NCBI GenBank assembly: GCA_009773645.1
Contig: WSYB01000016.1
Location: 1 to 64,000 of the forward strand
Direction of reading: 5' to 3'
DNA: 64,000 bases
From: Geobacteraceae bacterium
GTDB lineage: Bacteria > Desulfobacterota > Desulfuromonadia > Geobacterales > Geobacteraceae
Of the stretch, positions 26,170-34,786 are shown one piece after another; within the stretch, counting starts at the first letter, position 1; every line of letters starts with the position of its first letter. The position numbers were made by a program, and so were the translations under genes. The notes under the pieces are model-generated. The model saw nothing but the letters and a program-made list of their open reading frames with translations, was not told the origin of the DNA and made no database searches.

Positions 26170-27846
26170 TTAGAGTCCCCCACCGTGCAACTCCGCGTGA
26201 AGCGCAACGGAACTCTGTTGATCCTGGTAGAGTATCACGTTGACCCGGTCCTGGTCCCGGCCGAACTCGAAGTTGAGGTTGTGCTCATAGGCCATCCGGG
26301 CCACCGGCTCCAGTTGCCCCACATCCCGAAGCCTGAAGAGAATCCGGTTCCCCTTTCCAAGATAGTCGAGGAAGCTGGTCGATACCTCGAATTCAATCGG
26401 GCCCCATTCCCGGGTCAGATCAGCCACGCCCATTTCCGTACCGCTTATGGAAAATTCACTCAGGATGAAACGCCGGGGGAGAAAGCGCCCTGCTTCCGAC
26501 GAACTGGGCGGTTCCGTCAGTTGAGCCTCCGCCGACTCGAGAGGCGCAGCCGAGATCACCATGCCTGCCGCGACGGTGGCATTGCTGAACCGGTCGATGA
26601 GGATGAAGCTGCCGGTTTCCCGGTTCTGCAGGTATGGGTCAAAGGCAACCGGGCGGTCCAGTTCCAGACGGACCACGCCGATTTCGTTGAGCCCCAGGGC
26701 CGGCACCTGTTTCTGTTCCAGGGTATTGACGTCCACCGCATACTGTACACGAGTGACCCGGCCGGGGGTCACGGCAGTGGCAGTCTTTACCAGGTAGATC
26801 TTTCCCGGCTGCAGGGCTTCGTCTTGAAGCCAGACCAGGTGCGCTTCCGGGTGCCGGGAAAGACGCGGCGGAGCATCGGTCGCTGCCAGCATATCACCCC
26901 GGCTGATATCGATCTCGTCGGTCAGGGTCAGGGTCACCGCCTGGCCGGCCACCGCCTCCGGCAGATCGCCGTTCATGGTCACGATCCGGGCCACCCGGCT
27001 GGTGCGGCCGGACGAGGCGACCTGCAGTTCGTCGCCCGGCCGGATGGTGCCCGCGGCGATGGTGCCGCAGAAACCGCGGAAATCGAGATGGGGGCGGTTG
27101 ACCCACTGGACCGGAAACCGGAACGGCTGTTTTCTGGTGTCATCCTCCACCCGAACGGTCTCCAGATAGTTCAACAGGGCGGGGCCATGATACCAGGGGG
27201 TGTTGTCGCTTGCTTCGATGATGTTGTCGCCATTCAGGGCCGAGATCGGGATGGCGGTAATAGAGGCGAACCCCAGCGGGGCGGCGAACTGTTCGTAATC
27301 GCGCAGGATGGACTCGAACCGTTGTTGGTCAAAGTCGACCAGGTCCATCTTGTTGATCGCCAGCACTACATGACGGATACCCACCAGGGAGACCAGATAG
27401 CTGTGGCGGCGGGTCTGGGTCAAGAGCCCCTTGCGGGCGTCAACCAGGATCACGGCCACCTGGGCTGTAGAGGCGCCGGTGACCATGTTGCGGGTGTACT
27501 GCTCGTGACCGGGGGTATCGGCGACGATGAACTTGCGCCGGTCGGTGGAGAAGAAGCGGTAGGCCACGTCGATGGTGATCCCCTGTTCCCGCTCCGCCTG
27601 TAGACCATCCAGAAGAAGGGCATAGTCTATGGCGCCCCCCTGGGTGCCGACTTTCTTAGAGTCCACCTCCAGTGCCGCCAGCTGATCCTCGAAGATCATC
27701 TTGGAATCCCAGAGGAGTCGGCCAATCAGGGTGCTCTTGCCGTCATCGACGCTGCCGCAGGTGATGAAACGGAGCAGCGACTTCTCTTCCTGGCTCTTGA
27801 GGTAGGCGAGGATATCTTTTTCTATCAGTTCGGATTGGTGTGCCAT
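26170..27846 (-). CDS. cysN: Sulfate adenylyltransferase, GTPase subunit CysN
   Basis: 558 residues. The EF-Tu-like G domain shows G1 GSVDDGKST (31-39), the GITIDVAYR switch, G3 DTPGHEQ (from 110) and G4 NKMDLVD; two beta-barrel domains follow. With CysD it couples GTP hydrolysis to making APS from ATP and sulfate. E. coli CysN is about 475 residues. Here about 100 extra C-terminal residues ([20 protein letters not shown]... and beyond) are present, yet they are not the APS kinase of CysNC fusions, as no second P-loop is visible. Last gene of the block, before a terminator. Confidence 0.93.
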   Translation of the reverse strand: MAHQSELIEKDILAYLKSQEEKSLLRFITCGSVDDGKSTLIGRLLWDSKMIFEDQLAALEVDSKKVGTQGGAIDYALLLDGLQAEREQGITIDVAYRFFSTDRRKFIVADTPGHEQYTRNMVTGASTAQVAVILVDARKGLLTQTRRHSYLVSLVGIRHVVLAINKMDLVDFDQQRFESILRDYEQFAAPLGFASITAIPISALNGDNIIEASDNTPWYHGPALLNYLETVRVEDDTRKQPFRFPVQWVNRPHLDFRGFCGTIAAGTIRPGDELQVASSGRTSRVARIVTMNGDLPEAVAGQAVTLTLTDEIDISRGDMLAATDAPPRLSRHPEAHLVWLQDEALQPGKIYLVKTATAVTPGRVTRVQYAVDVNTLEQKQVPALGLNEIGVVRLELDRPVAFDPYLQNRETGSFILIDRFSNATVAAGMVISAAPLESAEAQLTEPPSSSEAGRFLPRRFILSEFSISGTEMGVADLTREWGPIEFEVSTSFLDYLGKGNRILFRLRDVGQLEPVARMAYEHNLNFEFGRDQDRVNVILYQDQQSSVALHAELHGGGL

Positions 27847-27857
27847 AATAAAACCTC

Positions 27858-27942
27858 GGCTAAGGGCAAAAGGCTAAAGGCTGAGGGGAGAAGATCAAAG
27901 GCTTTTGAAGTTCCTTTAGCCTTTAGCCCTTCGCCTTCAGCC
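27858..27942. repeat. GGCTAAA-type heptamer array, inverted arms
   Basis: Between cysD and cysN, the left arm runs GGCTAAG GGCAAAA GGCTAAA GGCTGAG and the right arm holds the complements CTTTAGC CTTTAGC CCTTCGC CTTCAGC. The arms can form a long imperfect hairpin in the mRNA between the two cistrons. Confidence 0.85.
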
Positions 27943-27947
27943 TGCCG

Positions 27948-28853
27948 TTAAAAATATCCTTCCTGCTTCTTCTTCTCCATCGACCCGGCCTGGTCGTGGT
28001 CGATCAGCCGCCCCTGGCGCTCAGAGGTACGGGTCAGCAGCATCTCCTGGATGATCTTGGGGAGGGTGTCGGCCGTCGATTCCACGGCGCCGGTGAGAGG
28101 GTAGCACCCCAGGGTGCGGAACCGGACCGATTTGTGCTGCACCTGCTCGCCCGGTTCGAGTACCAGGCGCTCGTCGTCCACCATGATAAGCATGCCGTCC
28201 CGCTCCACCACCGGCCGGACAGCGGCATAGTAAAGCGGCACGATCGGGATCTGCTGCAGGTGAATGTACTGCCAGACGTCCAACTCGGTCCAGTTGGAGA
28301 GCGGGAAGACCCGGATGCTCTCCCCCGGTTTGATCCGGGTATTGTAGAGGTTCCACAACTCAGGGCGCTGGTTCTTGGGGTCCCAGCGGTGGTGGGCACT
28401 GCGAAAGGAAAAGATCCGCTCCTTGGCCCTGGATTTCTCCTCGTCCCGGCGTGCTCCGCCAAAAGCGGCGTCGAACTTGTATTTATCCAGCGCCTGCTTC
28501 AGCCCCTCGGTCTTCATGATGTCGGTGTAGAGCGCCGAGCCGTGGGTAAAGGGGGAAACACCCCGGCTCACTCCCTCCACGTTGACGTGCACGATCAGGT
28601 CGAGACCGCATTCGGCTGCCATCCGGTCACGGAACTGGATCATCTCGCGGAATTTCCAGGTAGTGTCGACGTGCAGCAGGGGAAATGGCGGCGGTGCCGG
28701 ATAGAAGGCCTTGCGTGCCAGGTGCAGCATGACCGCCGAGTCCTTGCCGATGGAATAGAGCATCACCGGGTTGGCGAATTCAGCCACCACTTCGCGGATG
28801 ATGTGGATGCTTTCGGCTTCAAGCTGTTGTAAATGGGTCAAGTTGGGTGACAC
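27948..28853 (-). CDS. cysD: Sulfate adenylyltransferase, catalytic subunit CysD
   Basis: 301 residues of the ATP-PPi-synthetase (PP-loop) fold: [20 protein letters not shown] is the pyrophosphate loop. [30 protein letters not shown] and [14 protein letters not shown] also fit CysD. It forms APS with CysN. I choose the GTG at 28853 because AAGGAG lies six bases before it and the protein then begins like E. coli CysD ([18 protein letters not shown]); a GTG six codons earlier is possible. Unlike plant-type Sat, this two-subunit enzyme serves assimilation. Confidence 0.95.
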   Translation of the reverse strand: MSPNLTHLQQLEAESIHIIREVVAEFANPVMLYSIGKDSAVMLHLARKAFYPAPPPFPLLHVDTTWKFREMIQFRDRMAAECGLDLIVHVNVEGVSRGVSPFTHGSALYTDIMKTEGLKQALDKYKFDAAFGGARRDEEKSRAKERIFSFRSAHHRWDPKNQRPELWNLYNTRIKPGESIRVFPLSNWTELDVWQYIHLQQIPIVPLYYAAVRPVVERDGMLIMVDDERLVLEPGEQVQHKSVRFRTLGCYPLTGAVESTADTLPKIIQEMLLTRTSERQGRLIDHDQAGSMEKKKQEGYF

Positions 28854-28901
28854 ACGTTTCTCCTTGGGCACTCGTTGAGACTGCGGTACTTCGTTGGAAT
28901 T

Positions 28902-28972
28902 GGCAAAGGGCGAAGGGCTAAGGGCGAAAGGAAAGGCTTAAACCTTTAGCCTTTTGCCCTTTGCCTTTTGCC
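28902..28972. repeat. GGCGAAG/GGCTAAG heptamer array, inverted arms
   Basis: Fills the cysH-cysD gap: GGCAAAG GGCGAAG GGCTAAG GGCGAAA on the left, complemented on the right by CTTTAGC CTTTTGC CCTTTGC CTTTTGC. Its units are related to, but not the same as, the array between cysD and cysN. Confidence 0.85.
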
Positions 28973-28979
28973 GCGGGCT

Positions 28980-29672
28980 TCACCGACGGTGCAGCCCGCA
29001 TTCCTTGTGCTCCGGGTTCTCCCACCACCATCTCCCCGTCCGGGGATGCTCGCCGGGAGCGACGGGGCGCGTGCAGGGGGCGCAGCCGATGGAGGGGTAG
29101 CCCTCCTTGTGGAGGCGGTTGGTGGGAATCCGTCTCGCCTTCGCATAGTCCCACACCTGCTCCTCCGTCCACTCCAGCAGCGGGTTGATCTTGAGGATGC
29201 CGCCGTTCACCTCGTCCAGTTCGATGGGGGTAAGGTCGGTTCTCGTGACGCTCTGTTCCCGCCTGAGGCCGGTTATCCAGCCAGCCAGCCCTTTCAGCGC
29301 CCGTCCGAGCGGCTCCACCTTGCGGATATGGCAGCATTCGTGGCGGTTTTTCAGAGATTCGCGGAAGGAGAAGAGCCCCTTTTCCCGCTCCAGCTTCTCC
29401 ACCGCCTCGCGCTGCGGAAAGTACCAGTCGATTTTTACCCGGTAGCGATCAGCGACGGCGTCCGCCACCTCGTACGTCTCCTCGTTGAGTCTTCCGGTGT
29501 CCAGGGCGAAGACACCGATTTCAAGGCCAAGCGTGCGGGCCATGTCGATGATCACCACGTCCTCAACGGAGAAGGAACAGGCGAGCGCTACCTTCCCCTG
29601 CGCCGATTCAACCCCCCTTTTCAGGATATCCTGGGGGGTGGCGTTGTCGGAGATTGCGGGAATGTGTACCAT
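28980..29672 (-). CDS. cysH: Adenylyl-sulfate (APS) reductase CysH, [4Fe-4S] type
   Basis: 230 residues. The PP-loop-like ACSFSVEDVVI binds the nucleotide. The Cys pairs HECCHIRK (C113, C114) and IGCAPCTRP mark the iron-sulfur APS/PAPS reductase class, and the catalytic Cys is in the tail motif ECGLH. It reduces APS to sulfite with thioredoxin. The absence of an APS kinase next to cysDN agrees with direct use of APS. The upstream gap to the transporter gene carries a GTAGGGGC palindrome. Confidence 0.94.
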   Translation of the reverse strand: MVHIPAISDNATPQDILKRGVESAQGKVALACSFSVEDVVIIDMARTLGLEIGVFALDTGRLNEETYEVADAVADRYRVKIDWYFPQREAVEKLEREKGLFSFRESLKNRHECCHIRKVEPLGRALKGLAGWITGLRREQSVTRTDLTPIELDEVNGGILKINPLLEWTEEQVWDYAKARRIPTNRLHKEGYPSIGCAPCTRPVAPGEHPRTGRWWWENPEHKECGLHRR

Positions 29673-29685
29673 GAAATATTCTCCT

Positions 29686-29744
29686 GTAGGGGCAACCCTA
29701 TGTGGTTGCCCTGTCTTCGGGCGGCCACATGGGGCCGCCCCTAC
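29686..29744. repeat. GTAGGGGC-type interspersed palindrome
   Basis: GTAGGGGC (29686-29693) and GCCCCTAC (29737-29744) enclose inner inverted pairs (GGGCAACC with GGTTGCCC; GCGGCCACAT with ATGGGGCCGC). It fills the gap between the transporter gene and cysH. Confidence 0.85.
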
Positions 29745-29750
29745 ATATCA

Positions 29751-31202
29751 TTAGATATTCAATCCCAAAAGCGGCCAGACGAACACCACCGACCCCAGAA
29801 ACAGCACCCACGAAATGGTCATTATTACAACGCCCGATATGATGATGTCCCGGCTCCTTAAGTAGCCGGAGGCGTAGGCGATGGCGGTGGCCGGAGTCCC
29901 CATGGGGAGACAGTACGCCAGACCCGCCGGGAGGGCTATGGAAAGGGTCATCACCTTGGGGTCCATGCCGATGCTCGTCGCCAACCCCATGCCGATGGGC
30001 ATGAGGATTGCCACCACCGCCGCGTGGCTGATGCACTCGGTGAGGAGAATCGATACAAGTGAAATAACGGCGATGGCAGCGAGGGGAGAGTGTGAAAAAA
30101 CGCCCAGTCCCTTCTTCACCAGCCAGAGAGCGGCACCGGTCTTTTCCAGGGCGCTGGCCAAGGCTATCGACCCTCCGTACATGAGGATGATCCCCCAGTT
30201 GACATACTCTTCTATCTTCTGCCAGGAGACGACCCGGAACGTGAAGAGGACTGCCGTTCCCAATACGGCGATGGCGGCCAGTCCCGCCTTTTCCCCGAAG
30301 ATGATCCAGCAGCCGATGGTGACAATCATCACCGCCGCCGTGATCAACTCGTCATACCCGATCTTGCCGGTCTCCAGGCGCTTCCGGTTGAGGAATTTCA
30401 GCCCCTCGTCCACGTTCTCCAGATCGGGTGGGAAGAACCGCACAAGAAGGAGAAAGCCGATTACCAGGAGCGGCAGGACGATCATACAGGAGGCTGTGGT
30501 CCATTCCAGGAAGCCGAAGGTGAGACCGGTGTTCTCCCGGAGCATCCCCGCCGCCAGGGGAGCCCTTGCACCTCCCAGGAAGGTGGCAATTCCTCCGATG
30601 ATGCACCCCCAGGCGATAGCCATGAAGAGGAGCTGGCCGTAGCGGCTGGTCCCCTTCTCCAGCCGCAATGCCGCGGCAATTTCCGCCACCACGGGGAACA
30701 TCATGGCGGCGACGGCATGCTCGCTCATGACGAAGGAGAGGAACGCCGAGAGGAGGAACACCGTCAGTGCCAGCCGCGTCGGAGTCTTGCCGAAGCGCGC
30801 CAGCATCGCCCGCGCCAACCGCGCCGACAGGCCGGTTCCGGTCATTGCGGCCGCCAGGATGAAGGCGCCGAGGATGAAAAACACCGCCTCGTTGCCGAAC
30901 AGTGAATAGGTCTTCTTGGCGTCCATGATTCCCAGGAGCGGCAGCATTACCATGGAGAGCAGGGCGGTGACCGCGATCGGGAGAAGCCCCGATACCCAGA
31001 GAAAGATGGTGGCGCCGAACAGGACTAAGGCATGATACCCGGCGGCGGAGAGCCCCGCCGGCGGTGCAAGCCTGAAAAGAACCAGCAGCAGGATCAGAAA
31101 GCCGGCAATCACCTGGTAGCGGGCGGTGCGGTCCACTACTATCAGCCACAACGGCCGGGTGTCAATCTTGAGCGGCTTGTCGAACTGAGCCTGCTCCATC
31201 AT
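29751..31202 (-). CDS. DASS-family anion symporter, probable sulfate transporter
   Basis: A 483-residue membrane protein with about 11-12 helices and the two inward-hairpin motifs of the divalent anion:Na+ symporter (SLC13) family: SEHAVAAMMFPV in the first half and ECISHAAVVAILMPIG with GLAYCLPMGTPATAIAY in the second. Family members carry sulfate or dicarboxylates. Position inside the sulfate-assimilation operon makes sulfate the likely substrate. The ATG at 31202 overlaps the upstream stop (ATGA). Confidence 0.88.
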   Translation of the reverse strand: MMEQAQFDKPLKIDTRPLWLIVVDRTARYQVIAGFLILLLVLFRLAPPAGLSAAGYHALVLFGATIFLWVSGLLPIAVTALLSMVMLPLLGIMDAKKTYSLFGNEAVFFILGAFILAAAMTGTGLSARLARAMLARFGKTPTRLALTVFLLSAFLSFVMSEHAVAAMMFPVVAEIAAALRLEKGTSRYGQLLFMAIAWGCIIGGIATFLGGARAPLAAGMLRENTGLTFGFLEWTTASCMIVLPLLVIGFLLLVRFFPPDLENVDEGLKFLNRKRLETGKIGYDELITAAVMIVTIGCWIIFGEKAGLAAIAVLGTAVLFTFRVVSWQKIEEYVNWGIILMYGGSIALASALEKTGAALWLVKKGLGVFSHSPLAAIAVISLVSILLTECISHAAVVAILMPIGMGLATSIGMDPKVMTLSIALPAGLAYCLPMGTPATAIAYASGYLRSRDIIISGVVIMTISWVLFLGSVVFVWPLLGLNI

Positions 31203-32005
31203 AACCCCGCCGACTCGAATGATTCCTCGATCTGCCGAACCCGCAGGTTCCTCCTGAGATCTGAGGCTGCCAGCAGTTTCCGGTCGTACACCTTTTCAAT
31301 AAAGCCCCTCAGTACCCCTTTCCTGGCGTGCGCTGCCAGCGGCGTGATAAGGTCAAGCAACGGCAGAAGCGGTTTGATGGACACTTTACGTTTGCGCCAC
31401 CCTTCCGCCAGATGTTCGAAGATTGCTCCCATTTCATCGGCCGGGTAGTGGACGGCTCTGGCCGATACCTCCACCAGCGGGACTATGCCGGCCGCCAGAA
31501 GTGTATCTATCCCGCTGACTGTCGAACAGGAAGGTTCTTCGCCGGCCGCCAGGGTTGAAGTCACCGACCACCTGGGGAAGACGGTGCGGGCATATTCAAG
31601 GGCCTTGAGCCGTTCTTCCTTTTCCAGCCCCCGCTCCCTTGCAAGCCCCTGATCGAAGACCCTGAGGGGAATGTCGAGGATGTCGACCCCGGCGGCGTAA
31701 GCGCGCTCGATGATGTAGGGGGGCGCAGGATAATCGATCCTTCCGAAGATGTGTGCGTTGAAGTTCTTCTTGACCAGCCTGGCAAGCTCTTCTCCGCAAT
31801 GGAAGTTGTTCAGGTCGGAGAAACTAAGGCAAAACAGCTCGGCCGGCGCCTGACAATAGCTGTCAAAGAGCGATTCGAGGGTCTCCTTTGCCGGGAGCTC
31901 CCCTCCGATAAAAAAGATTTTGTCTGCACGGCGGAGTTCGGTCAAGGTCCCGTGTTTTACTGGTGAGGCAATCAGGTTACGGAGTTTTTGCTTGTCTACG
32001 GTCAT
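31199..32005 (-). CDS. Unknown protein in the sulfate-assimilation operon
   Basis: A 268-residue soluble protein starting MTVDKQKLRNLIASPVKHG. Alternating strands and helices (IFFIGGELP, ELFCLSF, AHIFGRIDYPAPPYIIERAYAAGVDILDIPLRVFD, IVPLVEVSARAVHY) suggest a TIM-barrel like that of radical SAM or aldolase proteins, but no CxxxCxxC cluster is present. The start at 32005 is used because the longer frame runs into a heptamer array. It is coupled to the transporter gene (ATGA) and follows tusA. Its role in sulfur uptake or cofactor supply is unknown. Confidence 0.7.
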   Translation of the reverse strand: MTVDKQKLRNLIASPVKHGTLTELRRADKIFFIGGELPAKETLESLFDSYCQAPAELFCLSFSDLNNFHCGEELARLVKKNFNAHIFGRIDYPAPPYIIERAYAAGVDILDIPLRVFDQGLARERGLEKEERLKALEYARTVFPRWSVTSTLAAGEEPSCSTVSGIDTLLAAGIVPLVEVSARAVHYPADEMGAIFEHLAEGWRKRKVSIKPLLPLLDLITPLAAHARKGVLRGFIEKVYDRKLLAASDLRRNLRVRQIEESFESAGL

Positions 32006-32014
32006 GGGTGATTC

Positions 32015-32090
32015 AGGATCGAGGTTCGAGGTACGAGGACCGAGGTTCATAACCCCCATTCCTCGCTCCTTGCTCCTCGCGCCTCGCTCC
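32015..32090. repeat. CGAGGTT-type heptamer array, inverted arms
   Basis: Between tusA and the unknown gene: left arm GGATCGA GGTTCGA GGTACGA GGACCGA, right arm CCTCGCT CCTTGCT CCTCGCG CCTCGCT. The unit differs from that of the other arrays, while the two arms complement each other. Confidence 0.85.
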
Positions 32091-32092
32091 TT

Positions 32093-32317
32093 TCAGTCCT
32101 CCACCTTCTCAATGGTGAGGACGTAATATCCGTCGCTCTCTTTGAGCCCCAACAGCTTGTGCCCTTCACCCTTGAGGCTTTTCGGCACGTTTTTGACCGC
32201 CTCGCCGTCATCGAGGAGGAACTCCACCACCTCGCCGGCATCGACCATCTCCAGTGCCAGTTTGGCCTTTACAAAATTTGTCGGGCAGCAGACGCCGCGC
32301 AGATCTACAGTTTGCAT
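32093..32317 (-). CDS. TusA-family sulfur carrier
   Basis: A 74-residue protein with the TusA/SirA pattern: VDLRGVCCPTNFVKAKLALEMVDAGEVVEFLLDDG. The sulfur-accepting Cys is in the CP dipeptide (C10 or C11; the pair CC is unusual). TusA proteins hand persulfide sulfur to other factors. Next to sulfite reductase it could take reduced sulfur and pass it to the ThiS-like carrier; that link is inference. The gap to the sulfite reductase holds a palindromic repeat. Confidence 0.85.
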   Translation of the reverse strand: MQTVDLRGVCCPTNFVKAKLALEMVDAGEVVEFLLDDGEAVKNVPKSLKGEGHKLLGLKESDGYYVLTIEKVED

Positions 32318-32335
32318 GATTACCTCGGATGTCTT

Positions 32336-32409
32336 GTAGGGGCGAATCTTGTATTCGCCCGAATTTTGTTCCCGCCTGGGAATTGGGCGATCACGAGGAT
32401 CGCCCCTAC
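32336..32409. repeat. GTAGGGGC-type interspersed palindrome
   Basis: GTAGGGGCGA (32336-32345) and TCGCCCCTAC (32400-32409) form the outer pair, and CGAAT and ATTCG arms lie inside. It fills the gap between the sulfite reductase gene and tusA. Confidence 0.85.
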
Positions 32410-33353
32410 TTCCCCACCTGCGTCGCGATCACCTGCGGGGGAATGGTTTTTCCCACCACATATTCGGGGAATCCCCCCCGCAGTCGGGAGAGGAGGGAAT
32501 CGGGTCCTTCCTTGATGATGATGTCGCCGATCCTGACCCGGCCCGCTCCTTCGGCCTTCTCCTTGTACCAGGCGAGGACGCAGGCGATGAAATCAACCAC
32601 CCGTTCTTCCGGGAGGAAGGTGGCGAAGAGGGTGCCGACGAGGGGGTGCCTTCCCCATTTCCCGCCGATTCGGACCGTGTACCCCTTCTTGACGGTCTTC
32701 CAGGCTTCGGAGGGGCAGACCTTGACGCAGTCACCACAGTAATTGCAGTTGTCCGGGGAAAAGACGAGTTTTCCGTCCTCTCCCATTTTGATGGCCCCCT
32801 CGGTGCACGACTTGGCGCAGAGACCGCAGCTGATGCATGCATCGCCGTCAAGTTCCGGCCAGATCGCCCCCTGGAAACCGACGTCGTTAGTGGCAGATTT
32901 GGGGCAGTCGAAGGGGCAGCCGGCAAAGCCGACTTTGAACTTGTGGTGGCCGGTCTCGGTACCGAACAGCTTCCGGTCCACTTCAAGGGCTGACCTCTGA
33001 GTGTCCACCAGGCCATTGGGATTGTACTCGCAGCCGCCGCAGGCGGTCGGAACCCTGACCCGTGCGCCGCAGGAAGCGACCTTCTGGTCTCCTTCCCCCA
33101 ACTCCGCGACCACGGCATCAAAGCTCTTAAAGTTGATGTTGATCAACTCGATGGATTGCCGCACAGAAAGATGGACAAATTCCCCTCCGTATTTTTCTGC
33201 AACCTCGGCTATTTTCTTCAGGCGAGATACCGGCATTCGGCCGCCGGGCACTCGCAGCCGGACTGTGAAGAGGTCTTTGCCGCGTTCCTTGATGAAACCG
33301 CCTGCCTTAAGGTTGTTGAAATCTATGCTGGTTTTTTTTACATCCTCGGACAT
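32406..33353 (-). CDS. Sulfite reductase-like siroheme/ferredoxin protein (AsrC-like)
   Basis: 315 residues. The N-terminal half is a nitrite/sulfite-reductase fold (LRVPGGRMPVSRLKKIAEVAEKYG, LSVRQSIELINI). The siroheme-[4Fe-4S] region has TACGGCEYN and AGCPFDCPKS. An inserted ferredoxin has two clusters, CISCGLCAKSCTEG and CNYCGDCVKVCPSE. It should reduce sulfite to sulfide at the end of the assimilation route fed by CysH. A GGAGAGCC site precedes the ATG at 33353. As a single-gene enzyme it is closer to AsrC and short dissimilatory types than to CysI. Confidence 0.88.
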   Translation of the reverse strand: MSEDVKKTSIDFNNLKAGGFIKERGKDLFTVRLRVPGGRMPVSRLKKIAEVAEKYGGEFVHLSVRQSIELININFKSFDAVVAELGEGDQKVASCGARVRVPTACGGCEYNPNGLVDTQRSALEVDRKLFGTETGHHKFKVGFAGCPFDCPKSATNDVGFQGAIWPELDGDACISCGLCAKSCTEGAIKMGEDGKLVFSPDNCNYCGDCVKVCPSEAWKTVKKGYTVRIGGKWGRHPLVGTLFATFLPEERVVDFIACVLAWYKEKAEGAGRVRIGDIIIKEGPDSLLSRLRGGFPEYVVGKTIPPQVIATQVGK

Positions 33354-33391
33354 TTTTGGCTCTCCGTTATGTGGCAATTCCTGATAAAGCA

Positions 33392-33420
33392 AGTATATTT
33401 AATGCAACCAATTAAGTCAA
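33392..33420 (-). promoter_or_regulatory. Strong predicted promoter of the sulfite reductase-cys operon
   Basis: On the minus strand TTGACT (33415-33420), 17 bases, then TATACT (33392-33397). It lies 39 bases before the sulfite reductase start and should drive tusA, the unknown gene, the transporter and cysHDN. Confidence 0.75.
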
Positions 33421-33473
33421 GAAATATGTGTTAGAAATAGTCCAGTAATTAAGTAGAGAATAGGGGTATCCCT

Positions 33474-33872
33474 TTATAGTATCTCTACTGCTTCCGGCTC
33501 AACCTGATTGCCGCTGATTTTAAACGACCTCAGCACGGGATTGTTCGGTTCAGCCAGTGAAACGATGATATAGGAGACATTGGGGGTAAGCGCCAGACGG
33601 ATATCCTCTTCAGAGGGACGTGCCGGCGTTTCCGGGTGGGAATGGTAGATGACCGACATCTCCAGGCCTTTTGCCCGGAGGTCCTTCACTACGGTGAACT
33701 GCTCGCGGGGGTCCATCATGAAGTGCTCGTTGCTCGCATCGGTGTTGGTCATGGGGTAGATCTCCGACACGACGCCGTCCAGGCCGCCGAGGATTCCGCA
33801 CACCTCCAGGGGAAAACCTTTTTTGGCGTGGGCGATGATGTCGTCATAGATGTTTTGGGGTATTTTAATCAT
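33474..33872 (-). CDS. hcyD: JAMM/MPN+ metalloprotease (HcyD/Mec+-like)
   Basis: A 132-residue JAMM protease. The zinc site is complete: E23 (PLEVCGILGG) and H77/H79 with S87 and D90 (YHSHPETPARPSEED). Family members next to ThiS-like carriers trim residues after the Gly-Gly so that the carrier can be activated. The carrier here ends GGGN, so trimming is needed. I start at 33872, with AAGGAAA upstream; an upstream extension is repeat-derived. The name follows the Wolinella homocysteine pathway as I recall it. Confidence 0.87.
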   Translation of the reverse strand: MIKIPQNIYDDIIAHAKKGFPLEVCGILGGLDGVVSEIYPMTNTDASNEHFMMDPREQFTVVKDLRAKGLEMSVIYHSHPETPARPSEEDIRLALTPNVSYIIVSLAEPNNPVLRSFKISGNQVEPEAVEIL

Positions 33873-33908
33873 CGAGATTTTTCCTTTTAACCGGCGAAAG
33901 GAGCGGCG

Positions 33909-33980
33909 GGCTAAGGGCAAATGGCTCAAGGCTAAGGGTAACTGAAAAAACCCTTTGCCTTTCGCCCTTAACCTTTTGCC
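33909..33980. repeat. GGCTAAG-type heptamer array overlapping a gene end
   Basis: GGCTAAG GGCAAAT GGCTCAA GGCTAAG on the left; CCTTTGC CTTTCGC CCTTAAC CTTTTGC on the right. It lies between the JAMM gene and the ThiF-like gene and includes the last four codons and stop of the latter (EAKG). Confidence 0.85.
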
Positions 33981-34786
33981 TCGCCTATTTCGCAGACGTT
34001 CAGCGCTTCCAGTTCATCCTTGAGCTCGGTTATGGTTGGGTTATCCCCGCAGATGGGGCATTTGGGTTTTTTCCTGATGGGGACTTCCCGGAACTTCATG
34101 CGCAGCGCATTGTAGGTGAGAAGCCTGTCGATCAGCAGGTCGCCGGCTCCAAGAAGGAATTTTATCGCCTCCGTGGCCTGGATGGTGCCGATGACTCCCG
34201 GCAGGACCCCGATCACCCCGGCCCGTGAGCAGGTGGGGATGGCGTCCTTGGGGGGTGGGGTAGGGAAGATGCAACGGTAGCAGGCCGACTCACCGGGCTT
34301 GACGGTAATGGTCTGGCCGTCGAACTGGAGGATGCCGCCGTGGGAATACGGTTTTCCGGTCAGGACGCAGGCGTCGTTGATCAGGAACTTGGCGGCAAAG
34401 TTGTCGGTGCCGTCGATGACAAAGTCGTAATCCTTGATGATATCGGTTATGTTGTCGGCGTTTACCCAGGTCTCGTAGGTGTTTATCCGCACTTCCGGGT
34501 TCATGGCCGTCATCTTTTCCTTGGCTGAAAATACCTTCGGCACCCCGATATCCTTGGTGTGATGCGCTATCTGGCGCTGAAGGTTTGACAGGTCCACGCA
34601 GTCGGCATCGGCAATGCCGATCGTGCCGATCCCTGCTGCCGCCAGGTAGAGGGCAATGGGGGAGCCGAGGCCGCCTGCGCCGATGATCATCACCTTGCCG
34701 TCAAAAAGCTTCTTCTGCCCCTTGCCGCCCACTTCCTTCAGCATAATGTGACGGGAATAGCGCTCGATCTGTTCCTCACTGAACAT
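33968..34786 (-). CDS. hcyF: ThiF/MoeB-family E1-like activator (HcyF-like)
   Basis: 272 residues. The adenylating fold is intact: the ATP loop MIIGAGGLGSPIALYLA, the Asp of ADADCVDLSNLQRQ, the conserved VIDGTDNFAAKFLINDAC and the zinc pairs CYRC and CPICG. It should adenylate the carboxy-terminal Gly of the ThiS-like carrier. The start overlaps the carrier's stop (TAATG). The last four codons lie within a heptamer repeat, so the C-terminal tail may be recent. Alternatives (MoeB, ThiF) are less likely given metY upstream. Confidence 0.9.
   Translation of the reverse strand: MFSEEQIERYSRHIMLKEVGGKGQKKLFDGKVMIIGAGGLGSPIALYLAAAGIGTIGIADADCVDLSNLQRQIAHHTKDIGVPKVFSAKEKMTAMNPEVRINTYETWVNADNITDIIKDYDFVIDGTDNFAAKFLINDACVLTGKPYSHGGILQFDGQTITVKPGESACYRCIFPTPPPKDAIPTCSRAGVIGVLPGVIGTIQATEAIKFLLGAGDLLIDRLLTYNALRMKFREVPIRKKPKCPICGDNPTITELKDELEALNVCEIGEAKG

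Noticed and set aside
27858-33980. The repeated short units could be a CRISPR array
   Set aside because: Units are 7 bases with no spacers, arms are inverted, and there are no cas genes.
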